Assembly (NCBI GenBank): GCA_003216275.1
Contig: QCJC01000008.1
Coordinates: 1-64,000, forward strand
DNA from: Prochlorococcus sp. AG-402-P18
GTDB taxonomy: Bacteria; Cyanobacteriota; Cyanobacteriia; PCC-6307; Cyanobiaceae
Direction: 5' to 3'
Length of the DNA stretch: 64,000 nucleotides
In this document: positions 1 through 8,592 of the stretch, piece by piece
How positions within the stretch are numbered: the first letter of the stretch is position 1
Layout: each line of letters starts with the position of its first letter
Made by a program: the position numbers and the translations under genes
The notes under the pieces: generated by a model
What the model saw: the letters and a program-made list of their open reading frames with translations, nothing else
Told to the model about the DNA's origin: nothing
Databases searched by the model: none

Positions 1-90
1 CTAATTAGACTGCCAGACGTGATATTAAAGGACAATGATCCGTTCCGTGGCCATTGTGTAGGACAATTTATGAAGATAATAGGTAAATAG
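1..90 (+). other. Open reading frame entering from the left edge (possible CDS 3' end)
   Basis: Frame 1 is open from the first base to a TAG at 88-90, giving 29 codons that end in FMKIIGK. I do not recognise the peptide. It could be the C-terminus of a gene lying mostly outside the window, or a chance open frame. No terminator hairpin with a T-run follows it. Confidence 0.2.
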
Positions 91-140
91 AACCTCATAG
101 CCTTAAGGTTTTCTTAAGATCTTGCTTTTGAGGTTGTAAA

Positions 141-275
141 TTGGTTCTTATAAAGTGGCTGGTTAATGGGCATAAGCTTGAAGAGAGAGTGCCTTTGGCT
201 GACGCACGACACCGTAAGGACGAATTAGAATCGCAAGGAGCAGTTGTTTATTGGAGTGAAAGAACTTTTGGTTAA
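141..275 (+). CDS. Small conserved-looking hypothetical protein (44 aa)
   Basis: The frame runs from a TTG at 141 to a TAA at 273-275. A GAGG at 130-133 sits seven bases before the TTG, which supports this start, and a TGA lies in frame just upstream. The peptide is charged and ends in a compact hydrophobic segment (GAVVYWSERTFG), a layout I associate with small conserved cyanobacterial proteins of unknown function. There is no signal peptide or membrane segment. Its last bases overlap the 3' end of the convergent aspartoacylase-family gene by four bases. It is below the usual gene-caller size limit. Function is unknown. Confidence 0.5.
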   Translation: MVLIKWLVNGHKLEERVPLADARHRKDELESQGAVVYWSERTFG

Positions 276-1180
276 TGAATCAAATCAATCAGTGATTGTT
301 TCCATTCTTTTTTAAAATCCCATAATTCTCTTTTGGTAAAGCTCATAGCAATATTTTTTTCCATATATGCTGCTTCATTAATAAAAACAGGAATATAAGG
401 TTCATCTTCCTCGAACTTAATAGTTTCTCCATTCAATTTATAAAACAATGCATCGTTTTTCTTCAGTAGATGCCAATCCTTAGATTGCCTTAGAGAATGA
501 ACATATCCATCAATGTGACCTTCTTGATCTCTAGGGAAATCTATACTTTTTATATGTCTGTGAATTATCAACTTATCTGGGAAAAAAAAATTTAAATTCT
601 TGACTTGATGAATTTGTTCCAATAATTTTTCCAGAATCAATTTTGTCTGAAAAATAATTTTCGAATTTAATATTCCCTGGCCTATAGGACCAATTTCTAT
701 AACTAGTCCACAAGGCCAAGCTTCAACTAAAAAACCCGTTTGTTTTTCATCAGACTCGTGAAGATAGATTGGCAAACCCAATTTATTTTGAATTAAAGCT
801 GCCAATGCTAAATCTGCCTCTCTTCTTCCGTAAACGACCAAACAACTTCCCATTGAGGAAGTTGTTGTATGAAAATCTAAAGCTATTTGGCAAGGATTTT
901 TTCCTGAATATCCATAAAGTTTGACTAATTCATTCGCTCTTAATTCTTCAATGCTTGAAGAATTAAATGATAAAAATGAATCTTCTTTGAAACTACGATT
1001 CAAATCATGATGAACATATCTTTTACCAGCTTTTTTAGCCTCAGGATTTCCAACTACCTTGCATGTCTTAACCCCATGAGTATTTAATACAAAGGATGAT
1101 TTTTCCCATTCTTCGAAAAGCCAAATTCCATTTATTTCATTACCATGTGTACCAGCAACTAGAAGTACTTGTAGCTGCAT
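272..1180 (-). CDS. Aspartoacylase / succinylglutamate desuccinylase family zinc hydrolase
   Basis: A 302-residue protein with the M14-like zinc carboxypeptidase fold of aspartoacylases. The start AGTHGNEIN gives zinc ligands H12 and E15. Further on are a VVGNPEA segment, the substrate arginine region HHDLNRSF near residue 60, and the third ligand in LDFHTTTS near residue 104. Aspartoacylases split N-acetylaspartate into acetate and aspartate. Marine picocyanobacteria carry a homologue whose real substrate I cannot state, so the family call is firm and the substrate is not. It starts at an ATG and is divergent from the glutathione-transferase-like gene 47 bases away, so the two probably share a short promoter region. 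Confidence 0.85.
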   Translation of the reverse strand: MQLQVLLVAGTHGNEINGIWLFEEWEKSSFVLNTHGVKTCKVVGNPEAKKAGKRYVHHDLNRSFKEDSFLSFNSSSIEELRANELVKLYGYSGKNPCQIALDFHTTTSSMGSCLVVYGRREADLALAALIQNKLGLPIYLHESDEKQTGFLVEAWPCGLVIEIGPIGQGILNSKIIFQTKLILEKLLEQIHQVKNLNFFFPDKLIIHRHIKSIDFPRDQEGHIDGYVHSLRQSKDWHLLKKNDALFYKLNGETIKFEEDEPYIPVFINEAAYMEKNIAMSFTKRELWDFKKEWKQSLIDLIH

Positions 1181-1227
1181 GATTTATAACTAAACGTATT
1201 AGATACAAATAAGCTTAAAAGAGATTC

Positions 1228-2202
1228 ATGGCCATACCCACAATATTTGTCAAAGCTGCAAGACAAATTTGGAATTCCGAGTGGAAAATTTTGATGAATG
1301 GCCTTGCACCATCAGATTCAAAAGGAAATTACAGGAGACCGATAAATCTTCAAAAACCAATTCAAATTCCAACTAAGGAAGATTTAAAGAAAAGAGATTC
1401 AGATCAAATGCCATGCCTAATCGTTGGTAAAAGCTGCCCTTGGGCGCATAGAGCTTGGATGATGTACGAAATAAAAGGGTTAAATAAATCAATCAATCTT
1501 CATATTGCAGAAGTGGACACAGCCGGAGGAAGATGGATACTAGAGCCGAATATAAAGGGATGTAGATCTCTTCAAGAGCTTTATAGAAAATGTGGTAATT
1601 ATCAATCAAGGAGAGCAACCGTGCCAATGCTATTTGATCCAGGAAAGGAGCCAAAATCAAAATCAAGGCTAATAAATAATGAAAGTGCTGAGCTTGTAGA
1701 GATATTAAATAACTGGCCTTTAAATAATAATGATATCGAACTTAATCCAATTAAATACAAGAAAAAAATAATTAATTGGCAAAGTCTAATTCAGGAAAGT
1801 ATCAATAATGGAGTATATAAATGTGGTTTTGCTAGGAATCAAAATGCCTATGACAAAGCTTCTAAGGATTTGTTCTCAGCATTAAATACAATTGAAGAAA
1901 GTCTTCATTCATGTGGGCCTTGGCTTTGTGGAAAAGATTTAACAATTGCCGATATAAGGCTTTTCCCTACTCTTATACGTTGGGAAACAATTTATGAACC
2001 ACTATTTAAATGTAGTAAAAAACCACTAATATCCTTCCCTAATTTAATTAATTGGAGAAAGAAGATGTTTAACCTGCACAATATCAAAAGAACATGTGAT
2101 ATTAATTCTTGGAGAAAGGATTATTTCGGAGCTTTATTCCCTTTAAATCCAAGTGGTATTATTCCAAAGGGCGAAAGTATAACAACAATAGTTAACCATT
2201 AA
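1228..2202 (+). CDS. Glutathione S-transferase, glutathionyl-hydroquinone reductase (Xi/YqjG) type
   Basis: A 324-residue protein. The N-terminal thioredoxin-like domain carries CPWAHR near residue 70, which is the catalytic-cysteine signature of glutathionyl-hydroquinone reductases. The C-terminal all-helical GST domain contains the usual LTIADIRLFPTL segment near residue 240. These enzymes reduce glutathionyl-hydroquinones with glutathione and act in the cytosol. The length matches the family. The gene is followed after nine bases by a membrane-protein gene, so the two are probably cotranscribed. Glutathione synthesis genes lie elsewhere in this window (45.5-46.7 kb). The exact quinone substrate is unknown. 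Confidence 0.85.
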   Translation: MAIPTIFVKAARQIWNSEWKILMNGLAPSDSKGNYRRPINLQKPIQIPTKEDLKKRDSDQMPCLIVGKSCPWAHRAWMMYEIKGLNKSINLHIAEVDTAGGRWILEPNIKGCRSLQELYRKCGNYQSRRATVPMLFDPGKEPKSKSRLINNESAELVEILNNWPLNNNDIELNPIKYKKKIINWQSLIQESINNGVYKCGFARNQNAYDKASKDLFSALNTIEESLHSCGPWLCGKDLTIADIRLFPTLIRWETIYEPLFKCSKKPLISFPNLINWRKKMFNLHNIKRTCDINSWRKDYFGALFPLNPSGIIPKGESITTIVNH

Positions 2203-2211
2203 TTATCAACT

Positions 2212-2883
2212 ATGAAAGAGGAAAATTCTTATTTTAAATCTTCCAATCCCATAAAAGGAGTTTATGGAGATTTCATAGTAACCTCAAAAGATAAAAAAGA
2301 AGTCCTCTGCTATCGGATTTCGATTCTTTCTTCTGCCCTATTTTTTTCGATAGGTCTAATCCAATGGTTTACCAATGGAACTAGTCAAATATGGATTTTT
2401 ATAGCTGGTTTAGCAATCAGTCTAGGCTTAAGTCTTAAGTGGATCCATATATATTTAAGACCATTACATCAGGCACTTGTATTTTTTTGGGCAATTGGTT
2501 GCATTGGCTTTGGAATAGTTGCATATCACTTTGGATTACCAAACATTATCCTTGGTCTTAAAGAGAGCCCAAAATGGTTATTGCTCGCTGGTCCGCTTTT
2601 TGTATCCTTAACGGGAATAGGTTTTAAAGAGTTTTTTTGTTTTAGAAGAACAGAGGCAATAGGCATAACAATACTAATTCCCTTTGCTTTTCTTGGACAT
2701 TTGACTGAACTTAGTAATGAGAAATTTACTTTTGCATTATTGGTTCTTTCTTCCCTACTTTTATTGGTATTGGCAATAAGAAAATTTGACCTTCCAGCAG
2801 AAGCTGATATCGGGGATAAAAGTGTGTTTGATTTTTTAGAGAATCAAAGAAAGCTAAAAACATCAAGCATAGAGACAAGTTAG
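2212..2883 (+). CDS. Conserved cyanobacterial membrane protein (DUF2854-like)
   Basis: A 223-residue protein with a soluble N-terminus of about 40 residues, then paired hydrophobic segments (about residues 42-60, 62-80, 85-105 and 120-140) and another near 165-188. The C-terminus reads FDLPAEADIGDKSVFDFLE, which resembles the end of DUF2854 proteins found in cyanobacteria and chloroplasts. This assignment is from memory of the family and is moderate. It starts with ATG nine bases after the GST-like gene. The function is not established; a thylakoid or plasma membrane location is likely. Confidence 0.65.
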   Translation: MKEENSYFKSSNPIKGVYGDFIVTSKDKKEVLCYRISILSSALFFSIGLIQWFTNGTSQIWIFIAGLAISLGLSLKWIHIYLRPLHQALVFFWAIGCIGFGIVAYHFGLPNIILGLKESPKWLLLAGPLFVSLTGIGFKEFFCFRRTEAIGITILIPFAFLGHLTELSNEKFTFALLVLSSLLLLVLAIRKFDLPAEADIGDKSVFDFLENQRKLKTSSIETS

Positions 2884-3045
2884 TCAAAGAAGAAATCAAC
2901 TATAAACATTTAAAAAAAACAAATCTTTCAACAGTGCTATGTCAGCAAATGGTGAGGATATCCAACCAAATTTACAAAGCACGTGCAATATTTGCCCGAC
3001 ATAATTATCTTATATTAGTTAAAGATTTTGCTCCTTTAAGACGCC

Positions 3046-3264
3046 ATGAATTCAATCGACGAGCATATTAAGAAGGATCAGTCAGAGATCCAATCAGCAA
3101 AAGCTTCAGGCAATGATCCTAAGGTTCGTCATTTAACAGACGAGCTACATTCTCTAGAGGAATACAAAGAGCATCATCCAGAAGATAAGCATGATCCAAA
3201 TGCACTTGAACTTTTTTGCGATGCAAATCCTGACGAGCCAGAATGTTTGGTATACGACGATTAA
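3046..3264 (+). CDS. CP12-like Calvin cycle regulator (C-terminal cysteine pair only)
   Basis: A 72-residue, highly charged and probably disordered protein. The C-terminus FCDANPDEPECLVYDD matches the CP12 tail: cysteines 58 and 67 would form the disulfide that docks into the GAPDH active site in the dark. The N-terminal cysteine pair that contacts phosphoribulokinase is absent, and so is the AWD_VEEL core, so this is a reduced CP12. CP12 normally joins GAPDH and PRK in an inactive complex under oxidising conditions. It has its own upstream region (2884-3045) with a TATATT at 3011-3016 that could be a -10 box. Confidence 0.8.
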   Translation: MNSIDEHIKKDQSEIQSAKASGNDPKVRHLTDELHSLEEYKEHHPEDKHDPNALELFCDANPDEPECLVYDD

Positions 3265-3272
3265 TCAAAACC

Positions 3273-3306
3273 AAAAAGGGGGAATAGCTTTGAAAAAATT
3301 TCCCCC
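3273..3306 (-). terminator. Hairpin terminator for the 60-aa minus-strand gene
   Basis: GGGGGAA at 3278-3284 pairs with TTCCCCC at 3300-3306. Read on the minus strand, the stem is followed by a run of T (complement of 3273-3277). It lies between the stop of the CP12-like gene and the stop of the convergent small gene. On the plus strand the stem is followed by AAATATC, so it should work mainly for the minus-strand transcript. Confidence 0.55.
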
Positions 3307-3330
3307 AAATATCGCATTCTCAATTTTAAG

Positions 3331-3513
3331 TTAATAATCCATATTGAAATCTGAAGGACTTCCTGTTAAAGAACATACGATTGCTTCCTCATTTTTCATT
3401 TGAAGCACCTTGACTATAGGTCTACCCATTTCTTTGAGCACATTAATATCTTGGTTAGTCTGACACCGGGCAATAATTTCTCCTTTTTCGTCAAAACAAC
3501 TGTAGAAATTCAT
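3331..3513 (-). CDS. Hypothetical protein (60 aa)
   Basis: A 60-residue protein starting with ATG, with mixed charge and a pattern suggesting a small alpha/beta fold (two short strands, one helix). It has cysteines at 5, 17 and 47. I recognise no domain. It lies downstream of obg on the same strand, with 77 bases between, and has a plausible terminator after it. The coding look (balanced composition, convergent with a real gene, own terminator) supports a genuine small protein, but no function can be given. Confidence 0.6.
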   Translation of the reverse strand: MNFYSCFDEKGEIIARCQTNQDINVLKEMGRPIVKVLQMKNEEAIVCSLTGSPSDFNMDY

Positions 3514-3590
3514 AATTTTAATGATTCTCTCTAGTTATGGCCAACAATTAGCCTCAAGACAAGTATGCATTATTCACTTATAACAATTAA

Positions 3591-4580
3591 TTAATATCCA
3601 AGTTCGTTCCAAATCAAACTCAACAACTGATCCAGACCAAATTTAGTTACAGCAGAAATCACATGTACCTTATTTCCAGTTAATTGCTCGATTTCATGAA
3701 GGAGTTTTTTTATTTCGTTCTCATTCAAAAGCTCTTTTTTATTAAGCACTAAAATTCTAGGCCTAGAAATCAAACCATGTCCATAAGAAGTTAATTCCTC
3801 ATTAATAGTTTTTAAATCATTTATCGGATCGTTTGATGCTGAATCGATTAAATGAAGCAAAACCTTTGTTCTTTCAATATGTCGAAGAAAGTCATGTCCA
3901 AGTCCAATACCTTTTGATGCTCCAGAAATTAAACCAGGAATATCTGCAAAAACTGTTCCATCTCCTGAAGGCCTTCTTACTACTCCTAGATTAGGAATTA
4001 AAGTAGTGAATGGATAATCAGCAATTTTTGGTCTTGCAGAGGAAAGTACAGAAATCAGCGTACTTTTACCTGCATTTGGCAACCCAATAATTCCAACTTC
4101 TGCTAAAAGTTTTAATTCCAATTGCAACGACCATTCCTCACCCTCCTTCCCCTCAGTGAATTTTTCTGGAGCTCTATTACTATTTGATAAATAGCGAGCG
4201 TTACCGAAACCTCCTTTTCCACCAAAAGCGACAATAAGTTGCTGACCTTTGTGAGTTAAGTCACCAAGAATGATATTTGTAGAAAGATGTCTCACCTCCG
4301 TTCCGCATGGAACTTTAAGTACGGTATCTTTCCCAGATGCTCCAGTGCATTTATTGGGGCCACCTCTATAACCATTCTCAGCAGAAATTAATTTCTGAAA
4401 TTTAAAATCCAATAGAGTTTGTAGATTATCGTCAGCCTCTAAAACAACATTTCCTCCTTGTCCTCCATCTCCACCTGCAGGTCCACCCGCTGGAACATAC
4501 TTTTCTCTTCTAAAAGCAGATATGCCATCACCACCTGAACCTGCTTTCACATCAATAATGGCCTGATCAATAAATTGCAT
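3591..4580 (-). CDS. obg: Obg/CgtA GTPase (ribosome assembly)
   Basis: A 329-residue protein. The N-terminal glycine-rich Obg fold (about 1-158) is followed by a G domain with P-loop GLPNAGKST near residue 166, DIPGLI near 213 and an NKKE specificity motif near 281. The C-terminal OCT domain of some Obg proteins is absent, which is usual for cyanobacteria. Obg binds the 50S subunit and couples GTP state to late ribosome assembly and stress signalling. It follows mutS2 on the same strand after a 100-base gap and starts at ATG (MQFIDQA). Confidence 0.96.
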   Translation of the reverse strand: MQFIDQAIIDVKAGSGGDGISAFRREKYVPAGGPAGGDGGQGGNVVLEADDNLQTLLDFKFQKLISAENGYRGGPNKCTGASGKDTVLKVPCGTEVRHLSTNIILGDLTHKGQQLIVAFGGKGGFGNARYLSNSNRAPEKFTEGKEGEEWSLQLELKLLAEVGIIGLPNAGKSTLISVLSSARPKIADYPFTTLIPNLGVVRRPSGDGTVFADIPGLISGASKGIGLGHDFLRHIERTKVLLHLIDSASNDPINDLKTINEELTSYGHGLISRPRILVLNKKELLNENEIKKLLHEIEQLTGNKVHVISAVTKFGLDQLLSLIWNELGY

Positions 4581-4680
4581 TTAGAAATATTAATGACCAC
4601 TAGTTAGATGATAATTCTTAAGCTCATGCTTACTAAATAAAAGAATTTGAAAACAATTCTTATAATTTTTAATTCCAAGG

Positions 4681-7092
4681 TTAATCAACCATCCATATAA
4701 CACTACATCCTGGTCCCCCATCATGAGGTTCAGCATCGGCTACTTTCTCAATATAAGAAAGTGAATCCAACCATTTCCTCAAACCTTTTTTAAGCTTTCC
4801 AGAACCAATTCCATGTATAACCCACAAAGCCCCTGAACAATTTCTGAGCTTTTCTTCAATTACCCCCTCTGCTTCATGCACTCGTAAACCTCTTACATCC
4901 AAAGTATTCTTTTTAGTACGTACTAAGGAAAAGTTCTTTCTTACTTGAGAAGCTTTTACCTTCACAAGTGTATTTATTTCTGCCTTTTGACCCTCTAGAC
5001 TTTCTACTTCAGTTAAACTGACTGTGCTACGAAATACACCGCATATTACTGTTAATTGCATTCCATCATCTGAAAAAGAAATTATTTCACCTGCTTTGCC
5101 AATAGAAGACAATCTAACTTTGTCCCCAATCTTTGGAGTCCAACTTTGCATATGTTGAATTTGCCTATTACTTCGGTAGCCCTTTTCCATTTGCCGTAAG
5201 CGTTGACCAGCAATTCTTGCTGTCTCGCCGCTAGCATTTTGATCACGTAATCGTTTAATCAAATGTCTGACTTCCTTTTGCCCTTCACGAATTGATGATT
5301 CCAATTTGAGCCTTCCTTTCTCATTTGCCTCATCAGATTGCTTACGTTGTTTATGCCATCTATCAAGTAATTCTTCATGCAATACTTCTGTCTTGGCTAA
5401 TAAGGCAGCAGCATCTTCTGCTGCCGATTGTTGGCGCTCTCGTTGTTTCTCTAAGCCCTCAATAACTTGATTAACATCATCGTCGTTTTGAGGATTGATA
5501 AATTTTTGTGCACTTTCAATTACTTGAATATCGAGTCCAAGTCGTTTTGAGATTTCTATTGCATTACTCCTACCAGGAATACCCCATTGCAAATGAAAAG
5601 TTGGCTTTATTGTTTCGCTATCAAAAGAAACAGAGGCATTTTCAAATCTTTTATCACTATATTTAAGTGATTTTAATTCTCCGAAATGAGTAGTAGCAAT
5701 AGTTAATCTTGCTCTATCAGCCATTATCTTTAATAGAGCCATTGCTAAAGCTGTACCTTCAGATGGATCAGTGCCTGCACCCACTTCATCTAAAAGGACA
5801 AGTGTAGCGCCAGGGGAAGAAGCTATAGCATCTAGTATTCGACTTATACGAAGAATATGTCCACTAAATGTAGATAAATTTTGTTGCAATGATTGTTCAT
5901 CACCAATATCAGCTAAAACATTCTTACACCACGGTAATCTTGGCGAACCTGTACATGGCAAAAGCAAACCTGATCTTGCCATTAAAACTGCTAGACCAAT
6001 ACTTTTTAAGGCAACTGTTTTACCACCAGTATTAGGACCTGTAATCGCTACGACTCTCAGATCAGAGGAAACATCAAAACTAGTTGGAACGACCGTACTC
6101 TTTTTCTTATGGAAGTCATTCCATACTAATAAAGGGTGACGGAAATCTTTAATCTCAAATGGTGTATTTTCTTCATCATCTAAGAGTGGTGGTACTCCAT
6201 TAAGCCATTTTGAGTAACGTGCTCTTGCAAGTGAAAACTCTATTTGCAAAAGAATCTCTCCTAAATGAGCTATCACATCAGAGTTAATACCAACTTCTTT
6301 ACTCCAACTAGCTAAAAGTCTTCTCTCTTCTTCTGAGATTTCAGAATCTATCTTCGCTAAACGATTTCCTATTGATATAACAGCTTGTGGTTCAACATAG
6401 ATCGTATTTCCCGAAGCTGAACTATCATGAACCATTCCTTTAATCTGATCAGAAGTACCAGCCTTAAATGCCAAAACAGGACGACCATACCTCTCTGAGA
6501 TAATATTATCTTGAAGTAAGCTGCTAAATTTTCTAATAACATCCTGAAGAATATCTTTTCTCTGAAGACGTACAGCGTTAGCATGTCGACGTAATTCAGA
6601 AAGCTTTGTACTAGCACGATCAGCGATACGTCCACCTTCATCTAGTCCAAATTCGAGAAGTTTTTGTAAATCTGGCAAAGTTGAAATGTCTAAAAGTAAT
6701 TGAGAGAGTCGGGGACGTATCAATTGATCAAATATTAGTTTCCGTAATTTCCTTGCAGATCTTAAAGTTTCAGCTACTTTCAATAAATCTTCACCAGAAG
6801 ACACACCACCTTTTGAGCATCTTAAAACAATATTTTCCAAGTCATGAACACCTTGGAAAGAAATTCCTCCATCAAGAGTAAGATCTAATGATCCTATTTC
6901 TAATGTTTGGCATAATAGATCCTGAGTTGAGAATAAATCTATTGGCAGGTTAAAACTTTCACATCTTTGACGCCCTTGTTGGGTAACAGCGAATGTAGCT
7001 AAATGACTACATAAAGTTGGCCATTCCAATAAATGTAAAGATTCTATAGCTATTTTATTGTCAGAATCATCATGATTAATTCTCAATTCCAT
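4681..7092 (-). CDS. mutS2: MutS2 (Smr-domain MutS homologue)
   Basis: An 803-residue protein with the MutS core and clamp but no N-terminal mismatch-binding domain, which is typical of MutS2. The Walker A motif GPNTGGKT is at 352-359, and a DEVGAGTDPSEG Walker B/ABC-like segment follows. A coiled region (about 520-630) precedes a C-terminal Smr nuclease domain with LDVRGLRVHEAE and HGIGSGKLKKGL. MutS2 proteins resolve recombination intermediates or rescue collided ribosomes, depending on the species; the role here is not shown. Two sizeable open frames on the opposite strand are shadows of this gene. It lies 16 bases after the glyoxalase-fold gene. Confidence 0.95.
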   Translation of the reverse strand: MELRINHDDSDNKIAIESLHLLEWPTLCSHLATFAVTQQGRQRCESFNLPIDLFSTQDLLCQTLEIGSLDLTLDGGISFQGVHDLENIVLRCSKGGVSSGEDLLKVAETLRSARKLRKLIFDQLIRPRLSQLLLDISTLPDLQKLLEFGLDEGGRIADRASTKLSELRRHANAVRLQRKDILQDVIRKFSSLLQDNIISERYGRPVLAFKAGTSDQIKGMVHDSSASGNTIYVEPQAVISIGNRLAKIDSEISEEERRLLASWSKEVGINSDVIAHLGEILLQIEFSLARARYSKWLNGVPPLLDDEENTPFEIKDFRHPLLVWNDFHKKKSTVVPTSFDVSSDLRVVAITGPNTGGKTVALKSIGLAVLMARSGLLLPCTGSPRLPWCKNVLADIGDEQSLQQNLSTFSGHILRISRILDAIASSPGATLVLLDEVGAGTDPSEGTALAMALLKIMADRARLTIATTHFGELKSLKYSDKRFENASVSFDSETIKPTFHLQWGIPGRSNAIEISKRLGLDIQVIESAQKFINPQNDDDVNQVIEGLEKQRERQQSAAEDAAALLAKTEVLHEELLDRWHKQRKQSDEANEKGRLKLESSIREGQKEVRHLIKRLRDQNASGETARIAGQRLRQMEKGYRSNRQIQHMQSWTPKIGDKVRLSSIGKAGEIISFSDDGMQLTVICGVFRSTVSLTEVESLEGQKAEINTLVKVKASQVRKNFSLVRTKKNTLDVRGLRVHEAEGVIEEKLRNCSGALWVIHGIGSGKLKKGLRKWLDSLSYIEKVADAEPHDGGPGCSVIWMVD

Positions 7093-7108
7093 TCGTCTAT
7101 AAAAATCG

Positions 7109-7513
7109 CTATTGGTTTGTTGGTATTCCTGTCGATGGGTGATAAAGCATTTCCAACCAATTCCCCTCTGTATCTTTCAAGTAAAAAGAAGAAGTCCCAT
7201 CACGATGATCATGCAAAGCACCTACTTTCATACCTTGCTCTCTTAGAGAATCATGAATTTTCTCTATCTCATACTTATTGGTGAAATGAAATGCAAAATG
7301 TGGGCCAGCAGCTTTGTAGCCAGGGCCAAGCAATGCCAATCCATCCTTGCTTTCACCTGTCTCCAAGTAACACCAATCAGTATCATCCCAAATAAGTTTC
7401 ATACCTAAATTCATATAAAAGCTTTTAGCCCTATTAACATCATCGACTCTTATAGCTACATGGCCTAGACGATGAACATTTTTAATATTTGAATCTGATT
7501 GTTTTTCTATCAT
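7109..7513 (-). CDS. Glyoxalase/VOC-fold protein
   Basis: A 134-residue single-domain VOC protein. RLGHVAIRVDDVNRAKSFYMN near residue 15 is the first beta-alpha module, with a candidate metal ligand at H18. FAFHFTN near 75 and TEGNWLEMLYHP near 114 (glutamate and histidine) complete the usual metal-binding set. Members include lactoylglutathione lyase (GloA) and many dioxygenase-like enzymes. The H/E arrangement fits GloA, which detoxifies methylglyoxal with glutathione, but this cannot be fixed from sequence alone. It starts at ATG and lies between hemB and mutS2 on the same strand, probably in one transcript. Confidence 0.8.
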   Translation of the reverse strand: MIEKQSDSNIKNVHRLGHVAIRVDDVNRAKSFYMNLGMKLIWDDTDWCYLETGESKDGLALLGPGYKAAGPHFAFHFTNKYEIEKIHDSLREQGMKVGALHDHRDGTSSFYLKDTEGNWLEMLYHPSTGIPTNQ

Positions 7514-7559
7514 TCCTTTTAATAGTTCAAATTTTTAAAAAGTATGTTAATCAACTTTA

Positions 7560-8558
7560 TTATCCTTTTAACCATCCTGCGGCATCACATGCATGATATG
7601 TAAGGATCAAATTTGCTCCAGCTCGTTTAAAACTCAATAAAGTTTCCAAAACAATTGCCTTTTCATCTATCCATCCTTTTTGAGCAGCAGCTTTGACCAT
7701 TGAATACTCTCCGCTTACGTTATATGCAGCGATAGGTAATTCTGATTCTTCTCTTAAACGATAAATAATATCTAAATAAGCCAAGCCTGGTTTAACCATT
7801 AAAATGTCTGATCCTTCTTGTTCGTCAAGTTGAGCTTCTGTTATAGCTTCTCTGGCATTGGCTGGATCCATCTGATATGTATTTTTATTTTTCGGAATAG
7901 GTTTTTTAGATAATGATCTAGGAGCTGAATCTAAAGCTTCTCTAAAAGGTCCATAATATGCTGATGAATATTTTGCTGTGTAACTAATTATTCCTACATG
8001 TTCAAAACCTTCATCATCTAAGGCTTCTCTTATCGCTCCAACCCTTCCATCCATCATGTCACTGGGGCCTATTAAATCTGCTCCAGATTGTGCTTGAACA
8101 ATTGCTTGTTTGCACAAATAATCAACTGTTTCATCATTTAAAATTATTCCGTCATCACTAACTATTCCATCATGACCATCACAAGAGTATGGATCTAAAG
8201 CGACATCAGTCATAACACACATTTCAGGTATCTCTATTTTCAATCTTTCAATAGCCCTAGGTATTAAACCATTTGCGTTAAAACATTCAGCTCCATCTTC
8301 TGTTTTTTGCCCGTCTGGAACTTTTGGGAAAAGAACAACACATCGAATACCCAGATTCCAAGCACGCTTAACTTCATCTACCAATCCATCTATTGACCAG
8401 CGAAATGAACCTGGCATAGCTGCTATTTCTTGAATATCTGATCCTTCATGAACAAAAAGAGGGTAAATAAAGTCAGATGGAGAGACACTATGTTCTCTAA
8501 CCATCTCTCTTAATGAGTTTGTTCTACGAAGACGGCGGGGTCGATAAGTAAGATCCAT
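7560..8558 (-). CDS. hemB: Delta-aminolevulinic acid dehydratase (porphobilinogen synthase)
   Basis: A 332-residue enzyme that condenses two aminolevulinate molecules to porphobilinogen, feeding haem and chlorophyll synthesis. The active-site lysines are in SYTAKYSSAYYGPF and in DILMVKPGLAYLD. The metal loop is DVALDPYS..GHDGIV, which is the magnesium type rather than the cysteine-rich zinc type. The frame is open further upstream to 8633, but the ATG at 8556-8558 (MDLTYRPRRLRRT) matches the family start and avoids overlapping the DnaJ-domain gene, so I use it. The neighbouring gene upstream on the same strand encodes a J-domain protein. Confidence 0.93.
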   Translation of the reverse strand: MDLTYRPRRLRRTNSLREMVREHSVSPSDFIYPLFVHEGSDIQEIAAMPGSFRWSIDGLVDEVKRAWNLGIRCVVLFPKVPDGQKTEDGAECFNANGLIPRAIERLKIEIPEMCVMTDVALDPYSCDGHDGIVSDDGIILNDETVDYLCKQAIVQAQSGADLIGPSDMMDGRVGAIREALDDEGFEHVGIISYTAKYSSAYYGPFREALDSAPRSLSKKPIPKNKNTYQMDPANAREAITEAQLDEQEGSDILMVKPGLAYLDIIYRLREESELPIAAYNVSGEYSMVKAAAQKGWIDEKAIVLETLLSFKRAGANLILTYHACDAAGWLKG

Positions 8559-8592
8559 ATGGACCAAAAGAGATAAATATATTTTACTTCTT

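Noticed and set aside
5771-6139. 122-codon plus-strand frame
   Set aside because: It lies fully inside mutS2 on the opposite strand, across the ATPase domain; its composition is that of an antisense shadow.
7072-7284. 70-codon plus-strand frame at the mutS2 start
   Set aside because: It is antisense to the glyoxalase-fold gene and has no coding features of its own.
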